Positions 18,644 through 29,261 are shown, counted from the first letter of the stretch. The stretch is 64,000 nt of DNA from Bacteroidales bacterium (GCA_025210735.1 JAOARD010000069.1:141126-205125); one strand, 5' to 3'. The notes: generated from the letters alone by a model not told the origin. Program-made: numbers and translations.

Positions 18644-19843
18644 TTAGGAGTTCCAGTTTTGAGCTAAACCACCTTTTCCTGTTTCGCGGTAATTTGCTTT
18701 AATGTCTTTACCTGTCTCAAGCATTGTCTTTACAACCTGATCAAACGATATCTTATGCGATCCGTCTGAGAAGAACGCATAAACTGCACTTTCTCGCGCT
18801 TTATCAGCTGCAAAAGCATTACGTTCTATACATGGTATCTGTACATATCCAAGTATAGGATCACACGTAAGTCCCAGGTAGTGCTCAATACCCATCTCGG
18901 CAGCATACTCAATCTGCGATGGCGATCCTCCAAGCAGATATGCCATTGCACCTGACGCCATTGAACATGCAGTTCCTATCTCGCCCTGGCAACCAACCTC
19001 TGCACCAGATATAGATGCATTTGTTTTTACCAACGCACCAATAAGTCCAGCCACGGCAAGAGCTCTTAATATTCTCGATTCATTTATTCCCTGATTCTCC
19101 TCAGCAAAGAATAGTGCAGAAGGAACCACTCCGGAAGCTCCACACGTAGGAGCAGTAACTATTTTACCTCCATTAGCATTCTCTTCAGAAACTGCCAGTG
19201 CATAAGCAAATATGGTTCCTTTATGGTGTATGTCGTGTACAGCCAGACTTGCTTTTGTGTGATATGAAGATGCTTTCCTGTTTAGATTCAACGGACCCGG
19301 AAGCACACCTTCATTGTCGAGCCCGTTTTTAATAGTATCCTTCATTATCTTCCAGATATCTCTTAAAAAGTCCCAGATATCGTCATCTTCATGTAGTTGA
19401 ACATACTCCCAGAACGATCGACCCTCAGTTTTACACCAGTCAAGAATTTCATCCATAGTGGTTAGCGGATATATATCTTTAAACTCACTAAGTCTGCCAT
19501 CTTCATCCTTAAGCTCACCGCCACCAACGCTATACACTTTCCAACTATCAATACTCTTTTTGTCATCAGTAAAAGCTTCTAAGGTCATTCCGTTTGGGTG
19601 GAGTGGAAGTTCCTCTTCATCTTTCCAGATAATATCTGTACGTTCTTTACCAAGAATTTTTTCAATGGCAACATCGGTCTGGTGTCCGCGTCCTGTTGCA
19701 GCCAAACTACCATAAAGTGTTACAACAAATCTACTTGCCGAGTTATTCTTTTCAAGGAATATCTCAGCTGCTCTGCTTGGTCCAATTGTATGTGAACTTG
19801 AAGGACCGTATCCTACTTTAAAAATAGTTTTTATTGACTGCAT
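18644..19843 (-). CDS. sdaA: L-serine ammonia-lyase (iron-sulfur, single chain)
   Basis: Deaminates L-serine to pyruvate and ammonia with a labile [4Fe-4S] cluster. The 399-residue protein joins the beta domain (GYGPSSSHTIGPSRAA, residues 11-26, substrate-binding loop) and the alpha domain with the cluster cysteines in TAPTCGASGVVPS, GTACSMASGA and LTCDPILGYVQIPCIER. It is shorter than E. coli SdaA (about 454) but has all motifs. The LOG-like gene ends 12 nt upstream and the TPR gene starts 17 nt downstream, which suggests a three-gene operon. Confidence 0.94.
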   Translation of the reverse strand: MQSIKTIFKVGYGPSSSHTIGPSRAAEIFLEKNNSASRFVVTLYGSLAATGRGHQTDVAIEKILGKERTDIIWKDEEELPLHPNGMTLEAFTDDKKSIDSWKVYSVGGGELKDEDGRLSEFKDIYPLTTMDEILDWCKTEGRSFWEYVQLHEDDDIWDFLRDIWKIMKDTIKNGLDNEGVLPGPLNLNRKASSYHTKASLAVHDIHHKGTIFAYALAVSEENANGGKIVTAPTCGASGVVPSALFFAEENQGINESRILRALAVAGLIGALVKTNASISGAEVGCQGEIGTACSMASGAMAYLLGGSPSQIEYAAEMGIEHYLGLTCDPILGYVQIPCIERNAFAADKARESAVYAFFSDGSHKISFDQVVKTMLETGKDIKANYRETGKGGLAQNWNS

Positions 19844-19855
19844 AATGTTTTTGTT

Positions 19856-20335
19856 CTATAGTTTATCTAATAACCAGTTTACACCATCTTCTGGTCTGTC
19901 TGTTTTATATCCGTTATCAACTGCAATCTCATCGGCAGCACCTCCTGATCCTGCAATAGAGACTATCTTTACACCTCTTTTTTTCATTTGTTCAATCAGA
20001 GATTTGGTACCCGGACCACCACCAATAACAACAGCAGCATCGCATACCTCTGCAATCTTATTGTGTTTGTCATTTGATGTCTTTACCCGAATAATATCGT
20101 CGTAAAGATTAGTGGATTTTGGTTTTATATCCTCTGAGAGGATTACCATTGTTTTACCATTCTCTGACTTTGCAGCACTTAGTGCCTCATTAAATGTACC
20201 TTCCAGGTTACCTGTTACAACCGTAATTCCGGCTTTTGATAACTCTCGTGCAGCAATACGCGAAAGCTTAAGGTTTTTTTCTGGTACATTTACCCCGTAT
20301 CCAAGGATACATACTTTTTTTGTGTTATTTTCCAT
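19856..20335 (-). CDS. LOG/SLOG-like Rossmann-fold protein (TIGR00725-type)
   Basis: A 159-residue protein of the lysine-decarboxylase-like (SLOG) superfamily. It starts with a Rossmann strand and glycine turn (VCILGYGVNVPE), has TVVTGNLEGTFNEALSAAK, and carries AAVVIGGGPGTKSLIEQMKK near residue 105, comparable to the PGGxGTxxE site of nucleotide phosphoribohydrolases though not identical. It is smaller than a typical cytokinin-activating LOG and fits the TIGR00725 subgroup. Substrate unknown. It is the first gene of a likely operon with sdaA. Confidence 0.75.
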   Translation of the reverse strand: MENNTKKVCILGYGVNVPEKNLKLSRIAARELSKAGITVVTGNLEGTFNEALSAAKSENGKTMVILSEDIKPKSTNLYDDIIRVKTSNDKHNKIAEVCDAAVVIGGGPGTKSLIEQMKKRGVKIVSIAGSGGAADEIAVDNGYKTDRPEDGVNWLLDKL

Positions 20336-20368
20336 TTTGTTGATATAGTAGAAGTAAACAAGGTGTGT

Positions 20369-22399
20369 TTACCTTAGTTTTGTCGTATCTGCTATACCAA
20401 ATTTATCATTTTTTACGATAGTATCAATGTCTGTTTTAACTTTTGGAACCTGTTTAACCTCAATTTTTTTACATAACTCCTCCTTCTTATTACAAATAAA
20501 AGATAGGTTACGATCAATGTTTCTGGGCAGAGTATTAAGTTTGTTTATATACTCTTTAATAATTTCAATCTCTTTATTATCAACATCAATTTTTATTAAT
20601 GAGTTAAGATTTTCAATATCTCTTACAATCTCAAGGTATTTTTTCTTTAGTAATTTTATGCTTTGAGGTATTACAGAATCTCTCTCAACAATATCAAAGT
20701 TTGCTTTCAGAATATCACGTTTGTCCCAATAGTCAAACATCTTATTCTCTACCTCCTGTAAAAGGCTGTCTTTTTTAATAAGTAGTACTTTCTTTGTGAA
20801 CTCACTAAGATTCTTGTTGTATTCAGAAATAACAATCTTACCCTCTTCGCGGCATAATACACAGTTTGTTTTGTTTATCTTCTCTTGTATCTTATCTCTG
20901 AATACATTGTTCTTTGGCTCTGCATGTTTGCTCTCTAGCTGATATAGATCTGATTTAAAGAACTTGTTGTAATGGTTCTGCTCAAGAATCTCAACATACT
21001 TTACTATTGTCTGCCCGGTCGATGATTTCTTTATCTCATTTTCAGGGAATACATCAATGAATCTGATATCTCTCAGAAAGTTCTCTGTTGACATTGAATC
21101 CAGCTTTGATATGTTTGTCTCTTCCAGTTTAGATAGAGAGTTAATCATATCTTTTGCCGATTTAAGGTTATGATCGTTCTCAAGATACAGGTTTGTAAAA
21201 CCAAGAATCGATTTATACTCAGACCTGAATACCATACGATATGTACTGTTCTTTTTGTACTTAAACTCTATCTGTTTAAACTGATCTACTATCTGCTTGT
21301 AGAACTGCAAAACCTTATATAACGACAGGTATATAGCATCACCATTTCCGGTTTTATAGTTCAGGTTATACATCTCAAGGTTACTCTTAAGATGAGCAAA
21401 TAGTGTTATAAACGCTATAAAATCTTTCTCTTGTCTGTATGTCTCAGTATTAATAAGGCCTGATCTGAAATCGCTCTCAATTTTTAATTTACGCTTTTCT
21501 ATTGCGGCAAAGGTAATCTCATCGCCCGATACCTCCTCCATTCGGTATAACGACTTATAGTTTGCTACAACCAACAGAGGGTATCGTTTGTAGTTTATTA
21601 CAGAGTCTAACCTCTCACGATTTATTGACGGGTTCTTTTTACCTGCAAAGAATGCATGCATCCTTTCTCTGTCTAGCTTAACTGGATGACTCTTGTTTGT
21701 ATTAAGCTCATAAATTTTTATAGAGTGCAGACGGGTATCAAAATTGTTCTGCTCAAACAGTCGGATTGATGAGCTAAAGTGGTATTCACGTTTCTGCGAA
21801 CTATTTTCCATGAAGTTCCCGAACTCACCAACAATAGATAGTAATGCCTTTGAAGGATTTGTGATATTTGATATGTTCTGCAATTGTTGTGCAATAAGAC
21901 GTATTAGCTGATCGCTGTTACTATCGGTTATTGCTTTTACATCAATCTCAGCATCAATGTAATCTTTAGCAGTGTATAGTGGCAGATTATCAATTATCCT
22001 TATATGATCAATCTGCTTATTAACGTACTTTGCAAAGTGCTCTTTATCGCCTTGTTGAGCCTGAAAATTATATAGCGGATATGTTATATCCTGATTGCCA
22101 AAGAAGCTGACATTCTTAAGTTTTGCTGATATAAACAGATACTCTAGTTTCTCTCTCTCTAACTTACTTTTGCGCCTTCTTCTTTTACGTCCCTTACGTG
22201 TTACATTCAGTTCGTTAATAAGTTTTGCGAATTGTGGGGCGTTAAACAGATAAATATCTGTTGACAGATATTGCCACTCAGTTGTAAAGTTAAAGCTTGT
22301 AGTATCTGAGTACACAAGCCTTGGTGTGATATCTTTTTGTGCGTTTGCATAAAAAGGTATAACTATTATAAAAGCAACAGAGAGTAAAAATTTGTTCAT
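20369..22399 (-). CDS. Exported hypothetical protein, 676 residues
   Basis: I do not recognise the family. A signal peptide (residues 1-20, ending ANA-Q) indicates export. The mature protein is mostly helical and highly charged, with coiled-coil-prone stretches (about 540-650). A notable basic patch, RKGRKRRRRKSK, lies near residue 68. Cysteines are few; one CxxC (CVLC) sits near residue 515 and two more Cys near residue 645. There are no membrane segments apart from the signal and no sorting domain. It ends 33 nt upstream of the LOG-like gene, so it may share that transcript. Confidence 0.7.
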   Translation of the reverse strand: MNKFLLSVAFIIVIPFYANAQKDITPRLVYSDTTSFNFTTEWQYLSTDIYLFNAPQFAKLINELNVTRKGRKRRRRKSKLEREKLEYLFISAKLKNVSFFGNQDITYPLYNFQAQQGDKEHFAKYVNKQIDHIRIIDNLPLYTAKDYIDAEIDVKAITDSNSDQLIRLIAQQLQNISNITNPSKALLSIVGEFGNFMENSSQKREYHFSSSIRLFEQNNFDTRLHSIKIYELNTNKSHPVKLDRERMHAFFAGKKNPSINRERLDSVINYKRYPLLVVANYKSLYRMEEVSGDEITFAAIEKRKLKIESDFRSGLINTETYRQEKDFIAFITLFAHLKSNLEMYNLNYKTGNGDAIYLSLYKVLQFYKQIVDQFKQIEFKYKKNSTYRMVFRSEYKSILGFTNLYLENDHNLKSAKDMINSLSKLEETNISKLDSMSTENFLRDIRFIDVFPENEIKKSSTGQTIVKYVEILEQNHYNKFFKSDLYQLESKHAEPKNNVFRDKIQEKINKTNCVLCREEGKIVISEYNKNLSEFTKKVLLIKKDSLLQEVENKMFDYWDKRDILKANFDIVERDSVIPQSIKLLKKKYLEIVRDIENLNSLIKIDVDNKEIEIIKEYINKLNTLPRNIDRNLSFICNKKEELCKKIEVKQVPKVKTDIDTIVKNDKFGIADTTKLR

Positions 22400-22478
22400 A
22401 TTCGTAAACTTTAGAATAAATGCCGGGCATAAAAGTCCGGCTCAAAAGTAACGAATTTTACTGATATTGCCGGATCTT

Positions 22479-23051
22479 TCAATCCTCATAAGAATTCTCA
22501 AGAAGATGCAATGGTTCTCCTTTTGTATTGGCCTCTACAAAGTTGATGCCGTTATTATTCCATTCTGTAAGTATAGATCTTAACAAATTTTTATGATCTT
22601 CAGATTTTATTAAAAATTCGTACCTGTGTTTCTGTTCGTCGCAACTAAAACCAATTATATTACGATTACCCGGTAACATCAGTAGTGGAACTCTGTAATG
22701 ACTATATATAACATTTATATTTTCTATATCCTCTAGCTTGAATTTGCGGGCAATATCTTTTGTAACCACTTCTATACTATCGTTATATATATTCAGGCTG
22801 CCTTTCTTTTTAACAAAACCTTTTATTCTGTATATTAATAGTATAAGTGATATTGCAAGGAATACTACTGTAGATATCCATACAACACTTGTAATCTTCT
22901 CTGACCCAGTAGGCGAATATTGTAATACCTGATTGTATATAAGAACATTGAATACTGCCCATACAAAAAATACTGTTATAAGAACCTTTGTAATACTAAG
23001 CTTTCTTGTAATGTTATGACTAATAATGTCTGTTGTAAACGTAGAATTCAT
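22479..23051 (-). CDS. Membrane protein of unknown function (PH-like C-terminal region)
   Basis: A 190-residue protein with two membrane helices (about 22-43 and 55-77). The remaining ~110 residues look like a small beta-rich domain (LNIYNDSIEVVTKDIARKFK, IENINVIYSHYRVP), reminiscent of bacterial PH domains. The assignment is structural guesswork. It is placed 17 nt after the acetyltransferase stop and is probably co-transcribed with it. Confidence 0.65.
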   Translation of the reverse strand: MNSTFTTDIISHNITRKLSITKVLITVFFVWAVFNVLIYNQVLQYSPTGSEKITSVVWISTVVFLAISLILLIYRIKGFVKKKGSLNIYNDSIEVVTKDIARKFKLEDIENINVIYSHYRVPLLMLPGNRNIIGFSCDEQKHRYEFLIKSEDHKNLLRSILTEWNNNGINFVEANTKGEPLHLLENSYED

Positions 23052-23068
23052 AATTATCTGTTAATATG

Positions 23069-24232
23069 TTATTTATTTACCTTTTCGGCTCTTTTAAACT
23101 CCTGTTCCTGGTTGAATATGTATTTATATGTAATATGTTTTTTAATAACTTTGGTACCAATTTGTTCACAAATTTTCATCATAGTAGGATTAAAGTCACC
23201 TATCCAGTTCAACTCAAGATCTGTATACGGAAAACTTTTTTTACGTGCCTCTTTGGCAAATGCATTAATCATATACCCGTGTAATCCTTTGCGCTGATGT
23301 TCTGGTATTATACCAAATATTAACCCTACAGCTTTTTTGGGTCTGTTTAATAATTTTAAATCCAGTACAAATCTAATCTTATTAATAAAATTCATCTTCC
23401 CGTTTAGTTTTTTTACTGTATTGTTTATGTCAGGAATCATTATAAAGAATGCAACGGGATTATTATTGTGGTATGCAAAATAGGTAAGTTTGGTATCTAA
23501 TATTGGTTTAAGCGATTTCATTAGAGATTTAACATGTATTGCAGACATTTTTTGTACCCCCGGAAATGTAGCCCATGCTCTATTAAAAACCTCCATAAAA
23601 TCAAGAGAGTATTTATCTCTGTTTTTTTTGTTAATACTCTCAATATGAAATGCCGGATTATTCTCAATACGTTTTGCTTTTTCTGCAAATGAAGGATCTA
23701 GTGTTCCTCCGGCAATCTCTCTATGGTATGTATACTGGTTAAAGAAGTTCTTAAACCCATAGTTTTCAAACAGGTTTATGTAGTATGGAGGATTATAGTT
23801 AACCGTATAATTTGGTTGTGTAAATCCCTCAACAAGTAACCCCCACCATTTATCTCTATCGCCAAGATTTATTGGTCCTGTCATAGATTCGGCACCTTTT
23901 TCTGATAACCAATCTTTTGCAGTATTAAATAGTATGTTTGCTAACTCTTGTGAGTTTATGCATTCAAAAAAACCTATACCTCCATCAATCCCTTTCTTTG
24001 ATGGAGTACAGAATGCGGCAATACGGCCAACAGGTTGTTTCTCTTTATATGCAACCCATAGCATATACTCACTTTTACGCAATTGTTTATTTGTATCTTT
24101 ATCAAATACTGCCAGTATATCTTTGTCAAGCGGACGAACCCAGTTTTTGTCATTTTTATAGATATTAACCGGCACTTTTAGAAAATCTTTTATCTGATTC
24201 TGGTTTTCTACGTATTGTACAGTTATATTCAT
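23069..24232 (-). CDS. GNAT-like acetyltransferase family protein
   Basis: A 387-residue cytoplasmic protein resembling a two-domain GNAT-fold family found widely in Bacteroidota. The N-terminal part has KNWVRPLDKDI, VAYKEKQPVGRIAAF and TGPINLGDRDKWWGLLVEGF; the C-terminal GNAT part has YFAYHNNNPVAFFIMIPD and the acetyl-CoA-loop-like IIPEHQRKGLHGYMINAF (about residues 316-333). Acceptor unknown. It is divergent from the lipoprotein gene at 24341, with 108 nt between. Confidence 0.75.
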   Translation of the reverse strand: MNITVQYVENQNQIKDFLKVPVNIYKNDKNWVRPLDKDILAVFDKDTNKQLRKSEYMLWVAYKEKQPVGRIAAFCTPSKKGIDGGIGFFECINSQELANILFNTAKDWLSEKGAESMTGPINLGDRDKWWGLLVEGFTQPNYTVNYNPPYYINLFENYGFKNFFNQYTYHREIAGGTLDPSFAEKAKRIENNPAFHIESINKKNRDKYSLDFMEVFNRAWATFPGVQKMSAIHVKSLMKSLKPILDTKLTYFAYHNNNPVAFFIMIPDINNTVKKLNGKMNFINKIRFVLDLKLLNRPKKAVGLIFGIIPEHQRKGLHGYMINAFAKEARKKSFPYTDLELNWIGDFNPTMMKICEQIGTKVIKKHITYKYIFNQEQEFKRAEKVNK

Positions 24233-24289
24233 TGGCTCTATTTGGTTAAACAGATATAAATATATGAAAAAACTTTACCTAAAGGTGAA

Positions 24290-24320
24290 TTGGAGTGTGT
24301 ATACATTCTTTTTATCTTTG
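24290..24320 (+). promoter_or_regulatory. Promoter of the propeller lipoprotein gene
   Basis: TTGG (24290-24293) and TATCTTTG (24313-24320) fit the Bacteroidota -33 and -7 elements with about 20 nt between them, 20 nt before the ATG. Confidence 0.6.
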
Positions 24321-24340
24321 TGTATTACAATTAGAATTAT

Positions 24341-26893
24341 ATGAGAACCAATATATTTACCACGTTAATAGCAACTGTACTACTGTTTACCTCATGCAAT
24401 CTGGTAAACGATAAACCAAAAACTGATATTTTTAAGACAATCCCCGATAACTCAATTGTTATAATTGATATTAATGATGTTACTTCTGTAAACGAGGATC
24501 TGTTTAATAATAACATATGGAATAGTATTCCGGAGACAAATCTTAAGAGAACTGTACAAGAGGCTACATATGTTATTGAGAGGGCTGATAGTTTATCTGT
24601 GTTATATAAATCGTTAATGAGTTTGCATGCTTACGGACGACAGAATAGTAATTTTATCTTCTATATTCAAACCAAGGAGTTTATAAGCAAGAGTGATGTT
24701 GAGAATTTATCGGCAGATATTTTTAGAGGCAATATTAATAGAGCAGCAGATTATAATGGTAATAAGGTATACAGGTGTAAGAATAATAATAATGTTACCA
24801 CTTGGTTTATTACAGTTAAAGATGATATTCTAATATTCACAAAACATGAACAGCTTTTAAAAAAATCTATCAGAGAGTATGATGTAAACAAAGATGCTGT
24901 TAAGTTAAGCGGATTGAAAAACGCTGTACGTACTGCAGGAAGTCATTCTTCTGTTAATATATATATACATTTTCCTTCAGTAAGTGGAGTTATTGCTAAG
25001 AAACATCGTAAAGGAAAAGGTTCAGTAGCAGATTTTATAATAGCAAATGGAGACTGGTGTGAGTTAGATTTATCTGTTAAAGATGATGCTCTTGTTTTAA
25101 ACGGATTCACAAATATATCAGACAAAAAGAAATCGGTATTAGGAACTCTTTTAAAACAAAGTAATCACACACTTACTTACAATAGTGTTTTGCCTATGTC
25201 AGCAAGAAGTTTTTGTGGTGTATGGCTTGATAACCAAGAACTGTTTTTATCTGATAAATTTAGTGCAGGAAATACAACGACTACTAAAATCGATAGCATT
25301 ATCAGTGTTATAATAAAAGATCATATTAAAGAAGAAATGGTTTATGCACAGATAGGTGGTAAAAATCAAAAAATACCCGACGATGTTATTATATTTAGTT
25401 TAAAGAGCCCATCCGTAACCTCTGAACTTATAGAGAGTCAGTTGGAGGGGATATGTGAAGAGACTACTGTTACATCTTTTATGGGAAATAAATATAAAGG
25501 ATATGATATTTTAGGACGTTCGTCGTTGACTAAATGGTTTGCTCCGGATTCTTTAATTACAGCAGTTATATTTAAGGATTATTTTGTGGCCTCAGGTTCT
25601 GGTGTTGCAATAAAAACAGTTATAGACGATTATGAGTCTGGATCAGTGAGAGAGAAGTCTGCTTTTACTGAAAAAGAAAATACGCACTCATCAGGAAAGA
25701 GCTCTGTTGATCTGGTTACCAACTCGCTTAAGTATATTGGTATCAACATTCCGTTGATGATAAAATGGCAGATTATAACAGATGATAATCATCTGTATAA
25801 TAACATTATACTCTCAGAAGAACCTGTTGCTAAAAAGCATACAAAGAGGTTAAATGAGATAAATATAAAACTGGATACTTTGTCTGTCTTCACTCCGGCA
25901 GTTGTAAAAAACCATAAGAACAGAGGTGTAATAGAACTGTTTTGTCAGGACAATAATAACTCTATATATCTTGTTTCAGATAAAGGAAAAATCCTCTGGA
26001 AAAGAGATGTTTCAGGCGATATACTAAGTGCTATTTATCAGGTAGATGTATATAAAAACAATAAGTTGCAGTATCTCTTTAATACCAAAGATTTTATCTA
26101 TATAATTGATCGTAACGGAAACAATGTTGATGGATATCCGGTTAGAATAAAAGGAGGAGCATCAGCTGGTTTATCTCTGTTTGATTATGATAAAAACAGA
26201 AAGTACAGATATTTTGTTCCGGGTATTAATAAAAAGCTTATGGTGTTTGATATAAAGGGTAAGAAAGTAAAGGGTTGGAAATATTCTAATACCGAGAGCA
26301 AACTTAATTATCCGATAAAACACTTTGTAAGTAATAAGAAAGATTATATTGTTTTTGCAGATAAAAACAGGGTATACATGCTTAACAGACGAGGCGAAGA
26401 GAGAGTTAAGATAGGTAAACCCTTTTCAAAGCCAATTAATAACGACCTGTTTATTAGTAAAAACAAAGATAATTTGACTCTTATTACGTCAGATGTTACT
26501 AATAATATTATATCTGTTGATATTAATGGTAAAATTCATGAGATGTTTACTGTAGAGAATGATATTGAATCTGCTCCTGTAATAGTTGATATTGATAGTG
26601 ATTCTGATTTTGATGTTATTAGTTGTAACGATAATACCATTTACATATACGATTCAAATGGTGATGATCGTAAACTTATTGAGATTGAAGATATAAATGT
26701 TACTGACGTGAATATTCTGTATTCAGACAAAGAGATGTTTTTTATTGAGTGTCTGGATAGTGAGAGTAAAAAGAGATTTATAGTAAATAATAAGGGAGAA
26801 ATAATAAAAAAAGATCAATTTGCAGTTAAGCCTCCACTTAAGGTGTACAGGGGTAGTAACAAGAATACGGTCTTTTATAAGTTATCCAGTTGA
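24341..26893 (+). CDS. Lipoprotein with C-terminal beta-propeller-like repeats
   Basis: An 850-residue lipoprotein: signal segment 4-18, lipobox LFTSC with Cys19. The N-terminal half (about 25-500) is a mixed alpha/beta region starting FKTIPDNSIVIIDINDV, similar in feel to DUF3352-type lipoproteins. The C-terminal half (about 520-850) has propeller-type repeats such as YLVSDKGKILWKRDVSGD, FIYIIDRNGNNVDGYPV, LMVFDIKGKKVKGW, VYMLNRRGEERVKIG and IYIYDSNGD, resembling PQQ/FG-GAP blades, with acidic DIDSDSDFD that may bind calcium. Function unknown. It is followed 82 nt later by another large lipoprotein and a barrel protein. Confidence 0.75.
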   Translation: MRTNIFTTLIATVLLFTSCNLVNDKPKTDIFKTIPDNSIVIIDINDVTSVNEDLFNNNIWNSIPETNLKRTVQEATYVIERADSLSVLYKSLMSLHAYGRQNSNFIFYIQTKEFISKSDVENLSADIFRGNINRAADYNGNKVYRCKNNNNVTTWFITVKDDILIFTKHEQLLKKSIREYDVNKDAVKLSGLKNAVRTAGSHSSVNIYIHFPSVSGVIAKKHRKGKGSVADFIIANGDWCELDLSVKDDALVLNGFTNISDKKKSVLGTLLKQSNHTLTYNSVLPMSARSFCGVWLDNQELFLSDKFSAGNTTTTKIDSIISVIIKDHIKEEMVYAQIGGKNQKIPDDVIIFSLKSPSVTSELIESQLEGICEETTVTSFMGNKYKGYDILGRSSLTKWFAPDSLITAVIFKDYFVASGSGVAIKTVIDDYESGSVREKSAFTEKENTHSSGKSSVDLVTNSLKYIGINIPLMIKWQIITDDNHLYNNIILSEEPVAKKHTKRLNEINIKLDTLSVFTPAVVKNHKNRGVIELFCQDNNNSIYLVSDKGKILWKRDVSGDILSAIYQVDVYKNNKLQYLFNTKDFIYIIDRNGNNVDGYPVRIKGGASAGLSLFDYDKNRKYRYFVPGINKKLMVFDIKGKKVKGWKYSNTESKLNYPIKHFVSNKKDYIVFADKNRVYMLNRRGEERVKIGKPFSKPINNDLFISKNKDNLTLITSDVTNNIISVDINGKIHEMFTVENDIESAPVIVDIDSDSDFDVISCNDNTIYIYDSNGDDRKLIEIEDINVTDVNILYSDKEMFFIECLDSESKKRFIVNNKGEIIKKDQFAVKPPLKVYRGSNKNTVFYKLSS

Positions 26894-26975
26894 TTATAAA
26901 ATATTTATTTTTTTTGTTCTAATACTGGACTTTTTACATAGAATGTCTTAAATTGTATGTAAAACGTTTAAAACC

Positions 26976-29084
26976 ATGCGGAACATTGTAATATTTTTAC
27001 TGTTACTTACCTTTATTTTATCATCATCGTGTGTTAAAGAAAAGTTCGATGGTGAAACATTTGGTAAGGATAATCATCTTTCTCCAAAGGTTGATTTGGC
27101 TCTAGTTTATGGCTCTCTTACTCCAAAAGATCTTTTTGATCAATACTCTGACTCTATAAAGCTGACACCAGATGATGGTTTTGGAATAACGACTCTGGTA
27201 TACAGAAGTGATAACTTTGCAACAATAACATCTTCTGATTATATAAATATATCTACTCAGGCGAGTTCAACAGTTGCATTTGCTAACCATTCATTACCTG
27301 AATATACCTTTGATCCTATATCAATATCGTTATATGATATTAAACTGAATTCAACAACAACACCCTCATATTATAGCCAGCTTGTAAATGGTGCTGTTAT
27401 TGATATACCGGCACATACCGATTTTGTTGGTCTTAGTGACGGAAACCGATCAGCAGAAACAGATAAGTTTACCTTTATTGAACTGGCATCAGGAAAATGC
27501 GAGGTAACTGCAACAAATAATCTGGATATTCCTGTTACAGTAAAGGCTGAGCTGTGGTCTGGTGGAGAGAAGCTTGATGAGAGTCCTATTAGTCGTAAAC
27601 TGGGTGATATGTCGTTTATTCTGACCTCTAGTAATACGGCAGTTAATCAGTTTGACCTTACAGATATTGCTGTAGGTAAAAAACTATTCCTTAGAAATAT
27701 ACAATATATGTTTGAGGCAAAATCAGGGGTTACTGTTAATTTGTCGTCTAATGTAAGTATAGCGGCTGTAATAAAGAATGCTATAGCAAAAGAGGCAAAT
27801 ATTGCATCTGAAGCAAAAAAGATATATGATGCAACATACTCTGTTGCTTTACCATTTCCTGACGATGCCAGAATATCTATTCTGGAGATGGCAGGAGGAG
27901 AGATTAGCATGAAGATTACCAACAATAGCGATATGAGTATAAAATATTATGCTACGCTACCAATGGTAACAAAATCTGACGAGGTTCAGAAGGGGGATAT
28001 AAATATATCAAAGCAGAGTAATAATAATCTTGGGTTTGATCTTACAGGAACCAAGGCAAGGTTTTCATATGTAACTACTGGTAATGCTATACAGATTCAA
28101 CAAAAAATTGAGGTTTTACCAAAAGATGGGTTTGTTCATCTTACAGCAACAGGCAATGCTGTTATTGAGTATACAATTACGCATCAATCAAGTGATATTA
28201 CAAAGGTAGAAGGTTATCTGGGTAAAAAGGTTTACGATGTATCAGAGAAGACAATGAAGATACCATTTTTTGAGCTTATTCCTGATAATTTAGAGGTAAT
28301 AACCCCTGTTGCAAAAATATATTATCGTAACAGATTCGGAATACCTATACAAGGAGATTTTAGTATAATAGGAACAAATAATAATGGTGATACATATGAT
28401 CTTGACGAGGGTAAGGATAATTCCGGATTAATAGATTTTGAATACCCTATTTCGCCTTTAGATCCGGTTACTGAGGTTATAGAGCTTAATGAGACCAATT
28501 CAAGGGTAAGAGAGTTTATTACAGGAAAACCAAATAAGGTTACAACAAGTGGTAAAATAACTTTTAATAGCGCACAGGATAATACTGTTATGAATAAACT
28601 CACACCAACAGATTCATTAACTGTGAGTTTACATTTTGAAATACCTATGTATGTAAAATTTAATAATATAACTCTCAGGGATACTCTTCCGATGAACTTT
28701 ACACTTAAAGAGACTGCCGTGCAGGAGATAAATGGAGTATGTATAGTAAAAAATGAGTTTCCGGTAGAGATGTTTGTTGAATTTATACTTTATGATAAAG
28801 TGAATAAACTTGAACTCGGACGACTTGTTCCTAAAAAGATGCTACTTACCAGACCTCCGTTGTTTCCTAGCGGACGTGTAGATACATCTAAGGTAGCTGC
28901 AAATGAGGTTCCGTTTATTATACCAGAACGTTTGATTGATAAGTTTAAAGAGGCTAATGCAATAATTGTTGAGATGAAATCTACAACGCCAGACTGGCCT
29001 GAAGGCGGATCAAAATTTTACTCGGACTATAAACTATCATACTATATAGAATTGAGAGACCTTGAACTAGATTTAAAATTATGA
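26976..29084 (+). CDS. Large hypothetical lipoprotein
   Basis: A 702-residue lipoprotein: hydrophobic residues 4-17 and lipobox LSSSC with Cys19, followed by KEKFDGE, a charged start seen in surface-exposed Bacteroidota lipoproteins. The rest is almost wholly beta-strand and repetitive in character (for example VTATNNLDIPVTVKAELWSG and MKITNNSDMSIKYYATLP), which suggests several Ig-like or barrel-partner domains. No catalytic motif. The next gene (29262) codes for an outer-membrane barrel; the pair may function together. Confidence 0.72.
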   Translation: MRNIVIFLLLLTFILSSSCVKEKFDGETFGKDNHLSPKVDLALVYGSLTPKDLFDQYSDSIKLTPDDGFGITTLVYRSDNFATITSSDYINISTQASSTVAFANHSLPEYTFDPISISLYDIKLNSTTTPSYYSQLVNGAVIDIPAHTDFVGLSDGNRSAETDKFTFIELASGKCEVTATNNLDIPVTVKAELWSGGEKLDESPISRKLGDMSFILTSSNTAVNQFDLTDIAVGKKLFLRNIQYMFEAKSGVTVNLSSNVSIAAVIKNAIAKEANIASEAKKIYDATYSVALPFPDDARISILEMAGGEISMKITNNSDMSIKYYATLPMVTKSDEVQKGDINISKQSNNNLGFDLTGTKARFSYVTTGNAIQIQQKIEVLPKDGFVHLTATGNAVIEYTITHQSSDITKVEGYLGKKVYDVSEKTMKIPFFELIPDNLEVITPVAKIYYRNRFGIPIQGDFSIIGTNNNGDTYDLDEGKDNSGLIDFEYPISPLDPVTEVIELNETNSRVREFITGKPNKVTTSGKITFNSAQDNTVMNKLTPTDSLTVSLHFEIPMYVKFNNITLRDTLPMNFTLKETAVQEINGVCIVKNEFPVEMFVEFILYDKVNKLELGRLVPKKMLLTRPPLFPSGRVDTSKVAANEVPFIIPERLIDKFKEANAIIVEMKSTTPDWPEGGSKFYSDYKLSYYIELRDLELDLKL

Positions 29085-29261
29085 AAATTGATGTTGGCAC
29101 TATTTATTCAGTTAATTACACACACTAAAAGCTGATTTATTCCCGACATCTGATTTATTACTTATAAACAGATGAAACGAAGCATGAGCAACTATTTTCT
29201 CACACACGGATATAATTGTAAATGAGAGTTCCATCTGACCTTAAAAAGAAAAAATAAACAG

